Source: Dendrobium chrysotoxum (Eukaryota > Streptophyta > Magnoliopsida > Asparagales > Orchidaceae). From it: DNA of 64,000 nucleotides. The notes beneath the pieces are model-generated. The model had not been told where the DNA came from and did no database searches. It saw nothing but the letters and a program-made list of their open reading frames with translations. Both the position numbers and the translations under genes were made by a program. This document shows positions 44,688 to 57,371 of the stretch, one piece after another (the stretch's first letter is position 1; each line of letters begins with the position of its first letter). The stretch covers positions 46,285,374 through 46,349,373 of the forward strand of contig CM034311.1 in NCBI GenBank assembly GCA_019925795.1. The letters run 5' to 3'.

Positions 44688-46112
44688 ATGGCGGATGCCC
44701 TTGCAAAGCTCGCAAAGGAATTAGCATGTATAGAAGAAGAGTCTATTTCCATAGAAGTTCAAGGTCGCAAGATCTTGTCTCCTATAGACTTGGAATACAT
44801 CAATAAAAAGTTTCCTTCCGAGGGCGAGATTGTTCTTGCCATTGATGATGATAAGGTTGACTGGAGACAACCTTTCATTGACTATTTGCAAGAAAACAAA
44901 CTCCCTCAAGAGAAATCTGCCGCAGATCAAATTAAGAGAAGGGCTCTTTCTTACACACTGATAAATGGCATTTTGTACCGCCGGTCTTTCGATCAATTGT
45001 GGCTACGTTGTCTTAGTAAACAAGAAGCACAAAGGATCGTGACCGAGGTACATGCTGGATTGTATGGTGCCCACCAATCTGGCCCCAAAATGAAGATGAA
45101 AATCAAGAGACTGGGATATTACTGGCCTTCAATGATTGACGACTGTATGTCTATTGCACGTCGTTGCCACCAGTGTCAAGTACATGGTGTAGTCCTGCAC
45201 CAACCTCCTAATGTTCTGCATCCAACGATCGCTTCAAGGCCTTTTGAAAGTTGGGGCACGGACATCATTGGCCCTATCGATCCTCCCTCTTCTAAAGGTC
45301 ACCGTTTCATTCTAGCAGCAACAGACTACTTCTCAAAATGGGCGGAGGCTGTTCCACTACGAGAAGTCAAAACTCATAATGTGCTCCAATTCTTTCGAGA
45401 CCATATTGTATATCGATTTGGCATTCCTTGTCGAATTATATCCGATAATGGTCCCTCCTTCAAGAGCACTAAATTGAATAATTTCACTAAACGTCACAAT
45501 ATTGATTGGAGGTACTCTACAAGCTACTACCCACAGGCCAATGGATTGGTGGAGGCCTTCAATAAGACGTTAGTAGGAATTCTAAAGAAAATCTTAGAGG
45601 ACAATAAGCGACAGTGGCACGAAAAGTTAGGGGAGGCTTTGTGGGCTTATCGAACCACATATAGAACCCCAACTCAGTCTACACCGTTTGCTTTAGTCTT
45701 TGGGGCTGAGGCTGTTCTCCCTTTAGAGGTACAGCTTCCCTCTCTAAGGATTGCAATTAACAATAGTATTACATCTGAACAGAACGCCCGACTTCGTTTA
45801 GAAGAACTCGAAGGTTTAGAAGAGAAGCGATTGCAGGCTCAACAGAACCTCGAGTTATATAAATCCCGTATGGCTCAAGCACATGATAAAATGGTCCGTC
45901 CTAGAACCTTTCGAGTAGGAGAGTTGGTGTTGGTCTTACGTAGACCAATCCTAACTCATCGAAGGTTTGGTGGTAAATTTGAGCCTACATGGGAAGGTCC
46001 TTTTGTGGTGGAGAAAGTCTACCAAGGGGGATCTTACCAATTAGTGGATTGTAAGGGTGATCGTCCTATGTTGCCTATCAATGGGCGGTATCTTAAGAAA
46101 TACTATGTGTAA
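44688..46112 (+). pseudogene. End of archaeal RNase H and integrase
   Basis: It opens MADALAKLAKEL, the end of the RNase H segment. Integrase shows the HHCC zinc motif (HAGLYGAHQ, then RRCHQCQVHG). The DDE core has GTDIIGPIDPP (first Asp), ISDNGPSFKS (second Asp) and ANGLVEAFN (Glu). The C-terminal part holds a GPY/F-type motif (WEGPFVV) and no chromodomain, as in Tat elements. This 474-codon segment is open to a natural-looking TAA at 46110-46112. The catalytic triad is complete, but upstream stops prevent its normal synthesis as part of Pol. Confidence 0.92.
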
Positions 46113-46700
46113 TGACGTCATTATGAAGATTTGCAATAAAATTATAAATTTTTCAGCATATACGTTGTTCTCGAAGCTTATGAATGTGACATACACTGGG
46201 TCCAAGTAGTTTGTATATTTTTGAAAATCAAAATTGAAAGATTTCAAAATTTGAAATAACTGAGATGTTATATAGTATTACTATAGAAATGTCCTTTTAT
46301 TTATTTTTCTTTCTTCATTTATGATGATTCAATATAAAAACATAATCCCCAGTGGATTATGTGTAAGTTATAAAGAGCTTTTATAATAAAGGAGAAAGAA
46401 AAATTTTCAATCCAGAAATTTCAAGCTCATTCTTTTGAATGATTTTCTCTTCCCTTCTAGAAAGTGGCAGATACAAAAGCTTTTGACGTCTAGTAATTGT
46501 TAATGCCATTTGTGATGAAGGGAAAAGATCAAAAATCCTGCAAGAAATCAAACATTCATTAAAATTCCTAAACCCGACTAAATCTTAAATCCGTTTTTAG
46601 GTATGAGCCCTCCTACGGCATCCTATTGACATCCTTGAAGTGAAGTATAAGCATCCCCAGCGGCATCTTCTCTTCATTAAATTCTAAATCTTAAATTCGA
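46113..46700 (+). other. 3' untranslated internal region, first part
   Basis: AT-rich; no frame or repeat recognised apart from the first weak version of the repeat phrase near 46605. Confidence 0.5.
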
Positions 46701-47990
46701 TCCTCTATGGTTAGGTGTGAGTCCCCGTGCTTCCTATCCATATGATCATCTGAATCCTTTAAGGATAGGTGTGAGTCCCTGTGCTTCCTTTCCTTAGGAT
46801 TAGAATTAAATCTGGTTAAATAGTTTTTGCCAAAATCTTTAGGGATTTAGGTAGACTATCTCCTTGACTAGTTCCCCCTGGTTAGATGTGAGTCCCCGTG
46901 CTTTCTAGCTAGGTTAGTCATTGAAAACCTAAAAAAAATTTGGTCGTTTAAGGATAGGTGTGAGTCCCCGTGCTTCCTTTCCTTAGGATTAGAATTAAAT
47001 CTGGTTAGATAGTTTTTGCCAAAATCCTTAGGGGTTTAGGTAGACTATCTCCTTGACTAGTTCCCCCTGGTTAGATGTGAGTCCCTGTGCTTTCTAGCTA
47101 GGTTAGTCATTGAAAACCTAAAAGAAATTCTCTAGTCTTTTAAGGATGGGTGTGAGTCCCCGTGCTTCCTTTCCTTAGGATTAGAATTAAATCTGGTTAG
47201 ATAGTTTTTGCCAAAATCCTTAGAGGTTTAGGTAGACTATCTCCTTGGCTAGTTCCCCTGGTTAGATATGAGTCCCCGTGCTTTCTAGCTAGGTTAGTCA
47301 TTGAAAACCTAAAAGAGAATTTGATCCTTTTTAGGAGGAGGTGTGAGTCCCCGAGCGTCCTACCTCATAGGATCGTGACTGACTAGTGTTGGATTTAAGC
47401 CTCTTTGGTCCCATCATAGCTCGGTCGGCTTCTAACCTTTTAAGGATAGGTGTGAGTCCCTGTGCTTCCTTTCCTTAGGCTAATTTTCCTAGTTAGATGT
47501 GAGTCCATGTGCTTCCTTTCCTTAGGCTAATTTTCCTAGTTAGATGTGAGTCCCCGTGCTTTCTAGCTAGGTTAATCATTGAAAACTCGAAACAACTTTG
47601 GTCTGTTAGGAATAGGTGTGAGTCCCCGAGCTTCCTATTTTCCTTAGACCTTGGCTAGCTATTGTTGGATTTAAGCCTGCCGAGCCCCATCATAGTTCAG
47701 TCAGCTTTTAGTTTTTTAAGGATAGGTGTGAGTCCCTGTGCTTCCTTTCCTTAGGCTAATTTTCCATAGTTAGTTGTGAGTCCCCGTGCTTTCTAGCTAG
47801 GTTAATCGTTCAAAACTCGAAACAAATTTGGTCTTTTAAGGATAGGTGTGAGTCCCCGAGCTTCCTATTTTCCTTAGACCTTAGATAGCTATTCTAAGAT
47901 TCAAGCCTCTTTGGTCGCGTCGTAGTTAGTCACCCTCTAGTCTTTTAAGGATAGGTGTGAGTCCCCGTGCTTCCTTCCTTAGGATTAGAT
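46700..47990 (+). repeat. Tandem array in the 3' internal region
   Basis: The phrase GTGTGAGTCCCCGTGCTT, with small variants, occurs about 16 times. A higher-order unit of about 190 bp, containing TTAGGATTAGAATTAAATCTGG and a GATGTGAGTCC half, repeats from about 46794, 46983 and 47175, then decays into shorter units. Such arrays near the 3' LTR are common in Tat elements and can seed satellites. Confidence 0.88.
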
Positions 47991-48360
47991 CTACTAGTGT
48001 TGGGGTCAGTCCTTGTCCATCCTAATGTTAAAATCACATTCGAACTTTCACATTCAAATCAAAATCAAATTCAAGCTCTTCCATTCATATCAAACCACTT
48101 TTAAATCACTATTTTCAGTTATTTCTTACTTTAACTTTACCAAATGATACTAATTTTCCTAGCTATTATTTGTTAAAGTCATCCTTAACTTTAAAATCAA
48201 TCAATCAAATTTTCATAAACTTTTCATTTTCATTATCTATCAAAATACAAAATTCTGTCAAATCATATACTCAGAACTTCAACTTCAATTTCGGATCTGG
48301 TTGATCATTTCGGTCAACACCAATACGCACGATAAACTTTGGCAAGTTTATCATGCCTAT
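47991..48360 (+). other. 3' untranslated internal region, last part
   Basis: AT-rich with repeated TCAAATC/TTTCA words. No gene. Confidence 0.5.
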
Positions 48361-48367
48361 TGGGGGT
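48361..48367 (+). other. Polypurine-tract candidate of the Ogre-type element
   Basis: TTGGGGGTCC stands a few bases before the 3' LTR start at 48373. It is short compared with classical tracts but sits in the right place. Confidence 0.55.
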
Positions 48368-48372
48368 CCATT

Positions 48373-51300
48373 TGTTGACCTCATTATTCGAGGTTGATTT
48401 CCCCATAATTAACTCTAGCACCTAAGTCTTCGCAGCCTAGTGTAGACGTCATATTTAGGACTTCTCTTAGGAGGATGCCCACTGACGTGGCGTTGACTCG
48501 GCCCTGCTATTCAACCCAGATCAAAATCAATCCAGTCCAAATTTAATGTGGTTTTGAATATAATAATCTAATCGAGTGTCATCAAGCTTAATCGAGTTCA
48601 ATTCAACTTCAATCAAAATTCAATGGGTTCAGCCGATGCAACATGAATCGTCTTAGTATAATTTGAGATAATTGGATATTGAATCACATCATTTAAAATC
48701 ATTATAATAAAATTAAAATCAAATCCATTAAATTTTATATTGAGTGAACCTAATATGATCAAACTGATATCAATTCAATAAAAATTATTCAATTTTAACA
48801 TGGTTCAAATTAACTCAGCTCGTCTCAAAGCGCGTTGACGCAAATCAGCGCGTTATCAAGTTAAATTGACTTGAATCGAGTCCGATTTGAACAACGATGA
48901 TTCTGAATTACCTGAATTAATTGGTCGCGAGTCAATTAAAACCAAATTAACGTGAATCGAATTAAATAAATTGATTCAAACCCTTATAATTCAAAATTTT
49001 AAATAAATTTCTAAATCAGCTTTTTTAAAAAACATAATCTTATAAATCTACATATAATTAGAATTAAACCAATGATTTTTCTCAAATAAGAAACAGTTTT
49101 TTTTTACCTATTGACTTTGAAATCAGATTAGTAGAGGCGGGAGTTAGGGCCGGTTTAACCTTTTCCTCCCACGATCTCTCGCTCTCCCAGATCAGTTCAA
49201 AAAATGGCCCCCCCACTACCGCCTATTTTTTCGCAAAATGAAACCCCCCAGGCGCTGGATTCGCACGAACCTCTTCCCTCTCCAGTGACCCACTCTGATT
49301 CGCAAAAAAAAACCTAAGACTCCCTCTCCCTCTCCGTCTCTCCTGGCAAGGAACCGAAGCCCCAGTTCGCAAAATCCCTCCAAGGCCCGTATCCCTCCCA
49401 GTTCGGCAGACCCCCAGAACCAAAAAACCCCCTGCTTCGCTCTCTCTCTCCATTCGCAAGAATAGTCTCGAGGCCAAATTCCTCTCGTCGCCTCTCGATT
49501 CGCAAGAAACGAACACAAGAGCTCGTCAATCTTCTCGCTGTCGCCCTCTCTCTCGCGTGAGAACCCCAAGCCCGGCTGCACCTCTTTCGCTGGTCTCCGA
49601 CGTCGCTCGTGCCCTAGCCGTCGCCTGCCCTAGCCACCGATTTGCCATCTTGATCTAGGTATAGTTTCCTTGTATCTTCTTCTTCCTCATTCTCTGTTTC
49701 TTCTACCTTCCTTTAATACCCTCCTCATAGTCTCTTTTGGAATATAAGAAGGCTGAATGAAAACCCTTGCAATCCACATTCAAACTAAATCATCTGTATT
49801 GAACACATGATTTTGTGAAGATAAAAAATAAATTTTTTTTTTAAAACAACAATAAATTTGTAGAGTTTTGGCAGACCTATATTGTTCAATCTTAAGATGG
49901 AAGTTTATAATTTTGATCAAATGTTGTAGTACTTAAATTGCTTGCTAGAACTGTCATCATTCGCCTTTCATCCAAGTTAGAATTTAGAACACCCTAAATG
50001 ACCTTTGCCGCTAACAGAGACCTTTAAAGTTTTTTTTAATACCTCTCCGGCAATGGCTCTTATGTTTATTAGGGTTCTATACATCATGAAATGCATGAGA
50101 TTTGAGAAGCTGCAAACACGCGTCTACATGAGCATCCTTCATAAAGTAATTTGCAAGAAAAATCTACTTGTTGCTCTCTAATCCAATTCAATATTTCTTT
50201 TGCGAATTGGGGTAAAGATTATTTATAAAATATGGTGTTTGGCAATAAGCGTGGTTTTCAAACGATTTTGTGTTCATGCCTAATAAGTTTTTATTAGATT
50301 GGAAAGTTTAAATGTGCATTTTTTTTTTTTACTTATAATATTTTGTATAGATTTGACAATTGTAAAATTTCATTTTAATGCTCTCCAAACCATCTTGGGA
50401 ATAGAATGAAGAGCATTCATGTATATTCTTGTTAAATGGTGAACATTCAAGAGTCTTTTATAAAATATTTTGGAGAAATGTTGGAGAAAGTTTGTGTTTT
50501 TTTTTCTCTCATGAAGTGTTTTGGAGAAATTTTGAAAAGCATCCATATGCTTTCTTTTTCAATGGTGAGCATGGTATGAGTCTTTTATGAAGTATTTTGG
50601 GAAAGCATCGGAGAGTATTCATGTATTTTAAATTTATGTTTTTTTTTGCATAGATCCAAACTTGATTTGGCCTTATGTTGGTTATCATATCTTCTTCAAT
50701 TTTGGAAAAAGAGTAAAATTGCATCAAATTGTCTTTCCTTTTTAAATTACTTTTAGTTAAATTTTGAATTGGAAAGTAGATGTATATGGGCATTTGATGG
50801 AGCATAATGGGTAAGGATTTATATATGTAAACTGTGCTTCACTTTAATTCATATGGTTTTCCTTCTTATGATTTGGAAAAAGTGAGAGGTGTATGTTTTG
50901 GAGGGGATTTGTGGATGTATGTGTTAAAAGTAAAATGTGAGATCTTTGAATGGTGAGGAGTGTTTGTTAAAATAGTGAAATACATGAATTTTGAATAATG
51001 AAAAATGTGATTCTGGAAGGGTTAAGTGTGTATGTTGAGAAGTTGAAGTTGTGTGTGTTCTAGAAAGTGGTGATGGAGATTGTTTGTAGTTGAACTTGTG
51101 AGCAGGTATGTTAAAATTGAGTAATGAAAATTTTGGAAAGCGAATTGTATATGGGTTGGAAATTGAAATGAGTGGAAAGTGTGTGTGTTGGAAATGTGAA
51201 ATGTATGAAAAGTTGAAAAGGGGAAGTGTATAAGGGTATGGAAAGTGAAGCGTATGTATTTTGAATAGTGAAAAGAATGTGGATTTTGGAAAAGGTATTG

Positions 51301-54300
51301 TGTGAGAAAATGAAGGGTGAAATATAAAGTTTTGAAGAGCAAAGTGATTTGAAAAGTTTGTGTGTTAAAAAGTAATGTGCTTCGTAAGTGTGTATGGGTG
51401 TTTCAAGAGTGAAAGTGTATGATATTATGAACATGTATGTTGAAAAGTGATGGTTTTGAAAGATGGAAAGTAAATTGTGAAGCTTTGAAAGGTAATGTGA
51501 CATGTGTATGTGTATTTGAAAAGTGAAATTGTGGGAACTGTATGTTTTGAAAGAGGAAAGTGTGTGAGTTGTGGAAATTGAAAGTGAAAGGTGGTTTGTG
51601 TTAGAGAGTGAGTTAGTTGAGTGTGTTTTGGAAAATGAAGGTGTTAAAAAACAATGCCCCTCTCTCTCTCTCTACCCCTCTCTTTCTCCTTCTTCTATTA
51701 CTCTTCCTTATTGTGCCTCGAGATAAATGTTGAAAGAATACAAAGTATGCTTTCAAGAGTGAAAAGTTCAAAAGGTAGACAGCTTGCGCCGGTCTTCAAG
51801 CCCGAAGAAAGGTACGTTTTTATTTTTAGTAAATTTCAATTATTTCATTATTAATTATTAAATTTGCTTCTAATCCTCCCTATTTTCTTGTCTTTATTTG
51901 CATGAACTGCGAGGAACGGTACCAATCAAGTGAACAAGAGGAAGCAAATCAAAGGTGTCAGTCGCCTCTATCCAACCCGGTAGAGGCGCTACGGGCGTAA
52001 TCCACCGGGTCATAGCCCCCGGTGTTGTAAGTTTTCTTAAAACTTAGAAAGCCCCTAGGAGGCCGTGGTGTGTTTTGTGCGAACTCCTCCCTTCTAGGTC
52101 CCCGTAGCAACTTCAATTTTATTAGGATTATTTATTTTATTTTAGATCCTTAAACCTCTTTACACGTGCGCAAAGTCCTAAGGGTTAGTGATAACAAAAT
52201 TCTTTTCATTCCATATAATATTAGTGACATCTAAGGACAAAAATTAAGGATTGAGTCCTAGAGAACTTAGACTTAGGATGCCTGCACACTTTAGGGTAGA
52301 AATACATAACATAGAAAACTTAGTGACATTCCCCTTAGGATTATTATATGTTATTAATACAACCTTAATCAATTCTAATTAAACTTAAATAATCAATTAA
52401 CAAAAATTTCAAACACACTAATAATAATTCAGATAAAAATACACAAAAAATTGTATAATCCTTAATAATCAAATCGTAATTAACACACCTAATCACTAAG
52501 GGATTAAATTTGAATATAACTTTAGAATTGAACCTAATTAATATTTCAACCATCTCATAATTAAATAATAATTCAATAAAATCTATTAAAAATAAAATTA
52601 AAATCCAGAATACAAAATACACCTAAAATAAGAACAAATTTAAATAATAGACATAATCCAAAATAAAAAGCCCTTTAAAAATCAAACTCTATTTATTAAA
52701 GTCTTTTCAAAAATCAATTATAAGCACAATATAAAACATCTTTAAAGAAAATTGATTGAGATATATAGTAATCTAAATGTCTAATAAATCGTCAAAGATT
52801 CAGTAAGTTGTTAAATTAAATAATATAAAAGAAAATAGGTTAATTCAAATGACTAAATAACAAAATCCTATTAATCAATTTTAACAATCAAAATTCAATC
52901 TAAAACAAACTTCAAAACAGTAAAGATACAAAAACTTAAATCTGAACTAAAATTCCCTTTGCCCCTTCAACAAATTAATTTCAATCAATTAGATAACTTT
53001 AACTAAAAGTAAACTCAGGATGCAACCAAACCACACTGCCTACCGCACACACTTAGATTTGTTTGCTAGGACGACCGACTCTAGCTCTAGGTTAGGCCGG
53101 TGTTTACTTTCTTGCTGTTGTGTGACGGGCTTTCTCGATTTTCATTGCATGCTTGTATGATTCACATGAGTGTTTGTTTACTTTTATTGCTCTCTATGAT
53201 ATGATGTGATGGGCGATAGATTACCCCTAGGTTAGGAACGATCTGGATGCTCACAGAATCTTATGCAAGTGGCCATGCTCGTGCAGGGCTAAATAAAAAG
53301 GGGGCAAATTAAAGATTTAAATTAACAATATTTTCTGCAGGTGCTTCAGAAAATGCTAAGCCCCCTTAAAATTAAAAGAGCATGGCCAAGTGTGGCTGAT
53401 AAATTTAATATGAATATATAACTGCTTGGGAATAATTTTATTATAAATGTCTATGATAACCTTGCAGGTATGTCTAGATTTTCTTTTTTCTTTCTGGAAT
53501 GTAATGTAAATGTAATTATTTGTTAAAGTCAAATGTTGTGAAAGTGATTCAAAAGTGGGATATCACACCCAACTCGAAATCCAAAGAGAAGAGAATATCC
53601 TTTAAGGGAGTATTCTCTTCTATTTGAAAAGCCAAGTTAGGGTGGTTCTAACATCCAAAGAGAAAAGAAAATACCCCTTCGGGGATGAGTTTCTTTTCAT
53701 TTGGATATCCAGGCCCGTCGGACCCAAGGAGCTCATAGCGGATCCAAGAAGCTTGTAAAGGAAAGAAGACAAAGAAGTGAAGATGAAGAAAATGAAGAAA
53801 TGAAGATAAGAAGAAAAGAATATCCCATTTTGAAATCACTTGCGTCAGTCTTAGGATTAGAATCCGGGTTTGTTGTCAGTGGTGCCCGGCCACTTTACTT
53901 TTTCAGTAGACCCTGGATTGTAAATAAACTGAACATTGGACATTATATTTTTGGATAATTTAATTTGAGTGTTTACATTATTTGTGCACTAGCTTTTTTT
54001 AGAATTCTTGCATGCCGTGTTTTGTTTTAGCCTGGATACGCATCAGAGTATTTTTTTGGTAAGGACCACGATAAAATTTTTCTACTTGAAATTTAAAATA
54101 AAATTTTTTAGGCTCACATAGAAACTCTAACGAATCTAAGAAGTAAGCTCGGACCGCCGAGAGTCAGCATAAGCATATTATTACTTTCTCTTCCTTGTTA
54201 GGCACCTCCTCGCCTGCGGGTTCTGGCAGACCACCTGACCTATTAGGGTGCAGTTCTGTCAAGGGGATGTTGTGCAATCTCTAGGGAAAAATCTATTTTC

Positions 54301-55540
54301 TAAGCCTGATTTTAAAACTGCTTCATAAATCATTTTATGCATTCGAGTCAATTAGCATGCATTGCATTAGATACAAATTAAAAGAGTCTAAAATTTTAAT
54401 TGCATTATGCTCCTAGGCATCATTTACCCTACATAAGTAAAGGGATCAATTAGGATTTGTCTTAGATGTCGGCCCCGATTCCTCAAAACTTAAATAACGT
54501 CCCTACCCATCTTTCATAAGAGACTGGACACATGGATTTGAAACGCTTAGGTGGTTAGCTGGCTCCCCAATCCAGGCTGGGGTAAGTCCAGATTTGCACT
54601 GCATTAGCTAGGTTCGGGTCACTACTTTGTAGTACCCAAATTAGATTTAAGTTCTGAGGCAGATTTATGAATCTTAAGTCCTCACCCTCTGGGAATAGAA
54701 TCCCAAATTTCTAATAAAATGTCAATTCAAACCTAAAAATTTCTCTCTTAAAATGTAAAGCCCAACATAGGGTAGATTGAGGTTGCCTCTGAGCTTCTCA
54801 GAATCCGGCATCTCCTACTTTTCTTCCTTTGGCTCGTTAATAACTGTTCAATGTTGAGTTTTCTCCTTGAAAATTCCTACTTCTTTCCTTGTCTTCTACT
54901 TTGTAATCAAAGGGTACGAAATCACTACTTTAATCGAGAGTTTTCTTAGGAGTGCCCCTCCTAGGATGTAATTAACTATAGGGGCTTGCCCCTATAGGGA
55001 TTTGAGAACCTCAGATTAAAATAAACCTTGTTTTATTCTTATAAAACAAGGGAAAAATCTTTGGGAATGCAGATATATTTTAAAACCTTATTTCTAATTT
55101 TAAATATATTTATAGAATATTATTATTATCTTTCCAGGTAATATAATATTCTATTTATTATATTCAATTTTAGAAATGATGACTTTTATAAAACCCATTC
55201 TTTCTTTTGGGTGTTTTTGAAGAATGTTATGTTCGTCTTTTCAGATGATACAATATTCTCCTTATTACACCTAAATAAAGGGATGGATGAACTTTTCAAA
55301 ACTATATTTCTATTTTTAAACACATTCTACAGAATTTCGTGTTCATCTCTCGAGATGATATGTTATTCATAGAATTGTGTTTGACTATAAAAATATTATT
55401 TTCTAAAACCCTGTTTTGATATTGAATCCATTATAGAATATTGTGTCAGTCTCTCGAGACTGTACTTTATTCTTAATGTAGTATTCGATTACAAAATAGG
55501 AGAACACAAAATCTGCGTGGCGACATAAATTTTCCCACCA
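48373..55540 (+). repeat. 3' LTR of the Ogre-type element (7,168 bp)
   Basis: Collinear with the 5' LTR with scattered single-base changes and 1-2-base indels in homopolymers; the first 750 bp differ at about nine positions. Corresponding parts: leader-like segment about 49162-49661, purine tract about 50877-51637, hairpin cluster about 51964-52052, twin hairpins 53580-53708, conserved block about 54198-54286. It ends CCCACCA before GTGCT. Confidence 0.93.
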
Positions 55541-55545
55541 GTGCT

Positions 55546-57079
55546 CAAGCAAAAATATTAACAAATTTTGTAAGTGTTGAACTAAGCTAAAATTAAATAA
55601 TGAGTATGATAACAACCTAACTCTTAAAATGAATACGTTAGCACTTATCACAATTAAATAAACATAAAGAAGTATAATTGATAAAAAGTCTAAGTGTTGA
55701 ACTCAATAAACTTTGAGTCGACAAGCACAAAGAATGATTAGTAGTAGTGTAAATAATGCACTAATACTTATGAATTCATAGCTCAATTAATTCATGACAA
55801 AAAAACTTGTAGTTGAAATTATTATTTAGATTATATACATATTTATTGTTCTATTTTCATGTCTATACATAGATCTACTTGTACTGCAATCAAAATCAAT
55901 TAAGCAAGATATAACTCTTTTTAAGTTTTCTATCTAAATATAGCTATATAGCTAATGTCGAATTGATGTTGGTTAGATAAAGGTCATCCTGGTGAGATCC
56001 AATTGACTGCTAGAAAATTGAAGGATCTTGCAAGATAAGAGTGTGGATCTATACTTGAATTGATGGATCTCATGGAAGAACATAGGTGAAGGAAGTTACA
56101 AATCAAAGATGGGCATTTTCTTTCTCTTTAGCAAGACCTTGCATCGTATTATTTGTCATTGCAGTAATTCTTGCTTTTACTGGGAGCAATCTTAACTTTT
56201 ATATTGAGAAAAGTTAATTTGAGAACTATCACAATGACAGAGGTTGGTGTGACATGATGTATTGTCAAAGAGAAAGAAAAGTTAGAAAGTATCATAATCA
56301 TACTCCAATATGAAAGTCGGTTATATTCTTCGATCACTCATCCTTATTTTTTGGCTTTCTTCACCTTTACTTTTTTTAGACAATTTTTAGTTATGTACAT
56401 ATCCACACCTCTATTTTCTTGAGATCTTTTTGTCTTTCTGGTGGTTGCTTGGATTTGTTGGGCTAAACCTGATCTGGTTCGCACCAACTTGATGTTGAGC
56501 TATATCTGATATTTTTGTTCTAGTAACATAATACAAAATATAATAGGGAAACATCTTTGCCAACCTAAAAGGTACATATCAACACCTCTATTTTCTTGAG
56601 ATTATTCTATCTTTTATGTACATAGTTGCTTGGTTCTTATTATGCTAATCTTGATCTATATGGTGTTGATTCAACATTGAGTTGGATCTGACATTTCTGT
56701 TGTGGTACTATGATAGAAAATATAAAACACTATATGTTTGCTTAGTTGATTTTGATGCTAGTACAAATAGATCTATATATAGATACTATAAATGAGTAAT
56801 AAATAGGAACATATAAAAGCTAGAGACTATCTCAATAATAATGATATATGATAATAACAAATGTATTGGATTACTACTAGAAATATTTAACATATGTAAT
56901 AAAATAAATAGGATAATATGAACTGACACTGAGCATGCCTCCACAGCTCCACATGCTTCCATTATTACAAATAATACTCCCTGTTGCAACTCACAGCCAC
57001 TTTTCCCTACAACCTTAGTGTGCATCCGCCACTTTACAGCTGCTCCAATCTCCACCGCTACCTACTAACCAACTAAGGA
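55546..57079. other. Intergenic DNA with a 177-bp tandem duplication
   Basis: No gene. Two diverged copies of a unit starting TACATATC-ACACCTCTA lie at about 56396 and 56573, each with CTATTTTCTTGAGAT and GTTGCTTGG. The rest is AT-rich. Confidence 0.55.
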
Positions 57080-57264
57080 TGTATTAGGAATTACATCTTA
57101 GTAGATGTCTTATATATACAGCTTTGACTATTCCTTGTACATGCTTTTGGTTAATATTAATTATACTACAACCATTACACCTATTCTCTATTTTCTTATG
57201 TTATTCTTTACTATTCTTGTGCTCTCCTTGTATTTTTTTCTAACATCAAGTGCAGGATTTTTCA
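57080..57264 (+). repeat. 5' LTR of the Copia element
   Basis: It starts TGTATTAGGAATTAC and ends TTTTTCA next to the primer site, about 185 bp. A TATATATAC TATA-like stretch lies near 57112. The exact right end could be a few bases earlier. Confidence 0.65.
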
Positions 57265-57371
57265 TGGTATCAAAGATGACTGCCTAACAACATGTTCTTT
57301 TTCTTTTGCAGTCTAATTTTTGAACTATGCTCTTTTTCACTCTTTTATCACTTGCTCTCTTTCTTTCTCTT

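Larger units (their letters stand above)
29750..55540 (+). mobile_element. Complete 25.8-kb Ogre/Tat-type Ty3-gypsy retrotransposon
   Basis: Two direct LTRs (29750-36913, 7,164 bp; 48373-55540, 7,168 bp) start TGTTGACC and end CCCACCA. They are flanked by an exact 5-bp target duplication GTGCT (29745-29749 and 55541-55545). The internal 11.5 kb has a primer site, gag with a long N-terminal extension, protease, reverse transcriptase, RNase H, a second archaeal-type RNase H, integrase and a repeat-rich 3' region. Great size, very long LTRs, the extra N-terminal coding region and the doubled RNase H place it in the Tat lineage near Ogre. LTR differences are about 1 percent by eye, so insertion is recent. 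Stops and frame changes make it non-autonomous now. Confidence 0.93.

Noticed and set aside
46700..47990. CRISPR-like array of short repeats
   Set aside because: This is a plant nuclear retrotransposon. Repeats vary, spacers are themselves repeated, and no cas gene exists.
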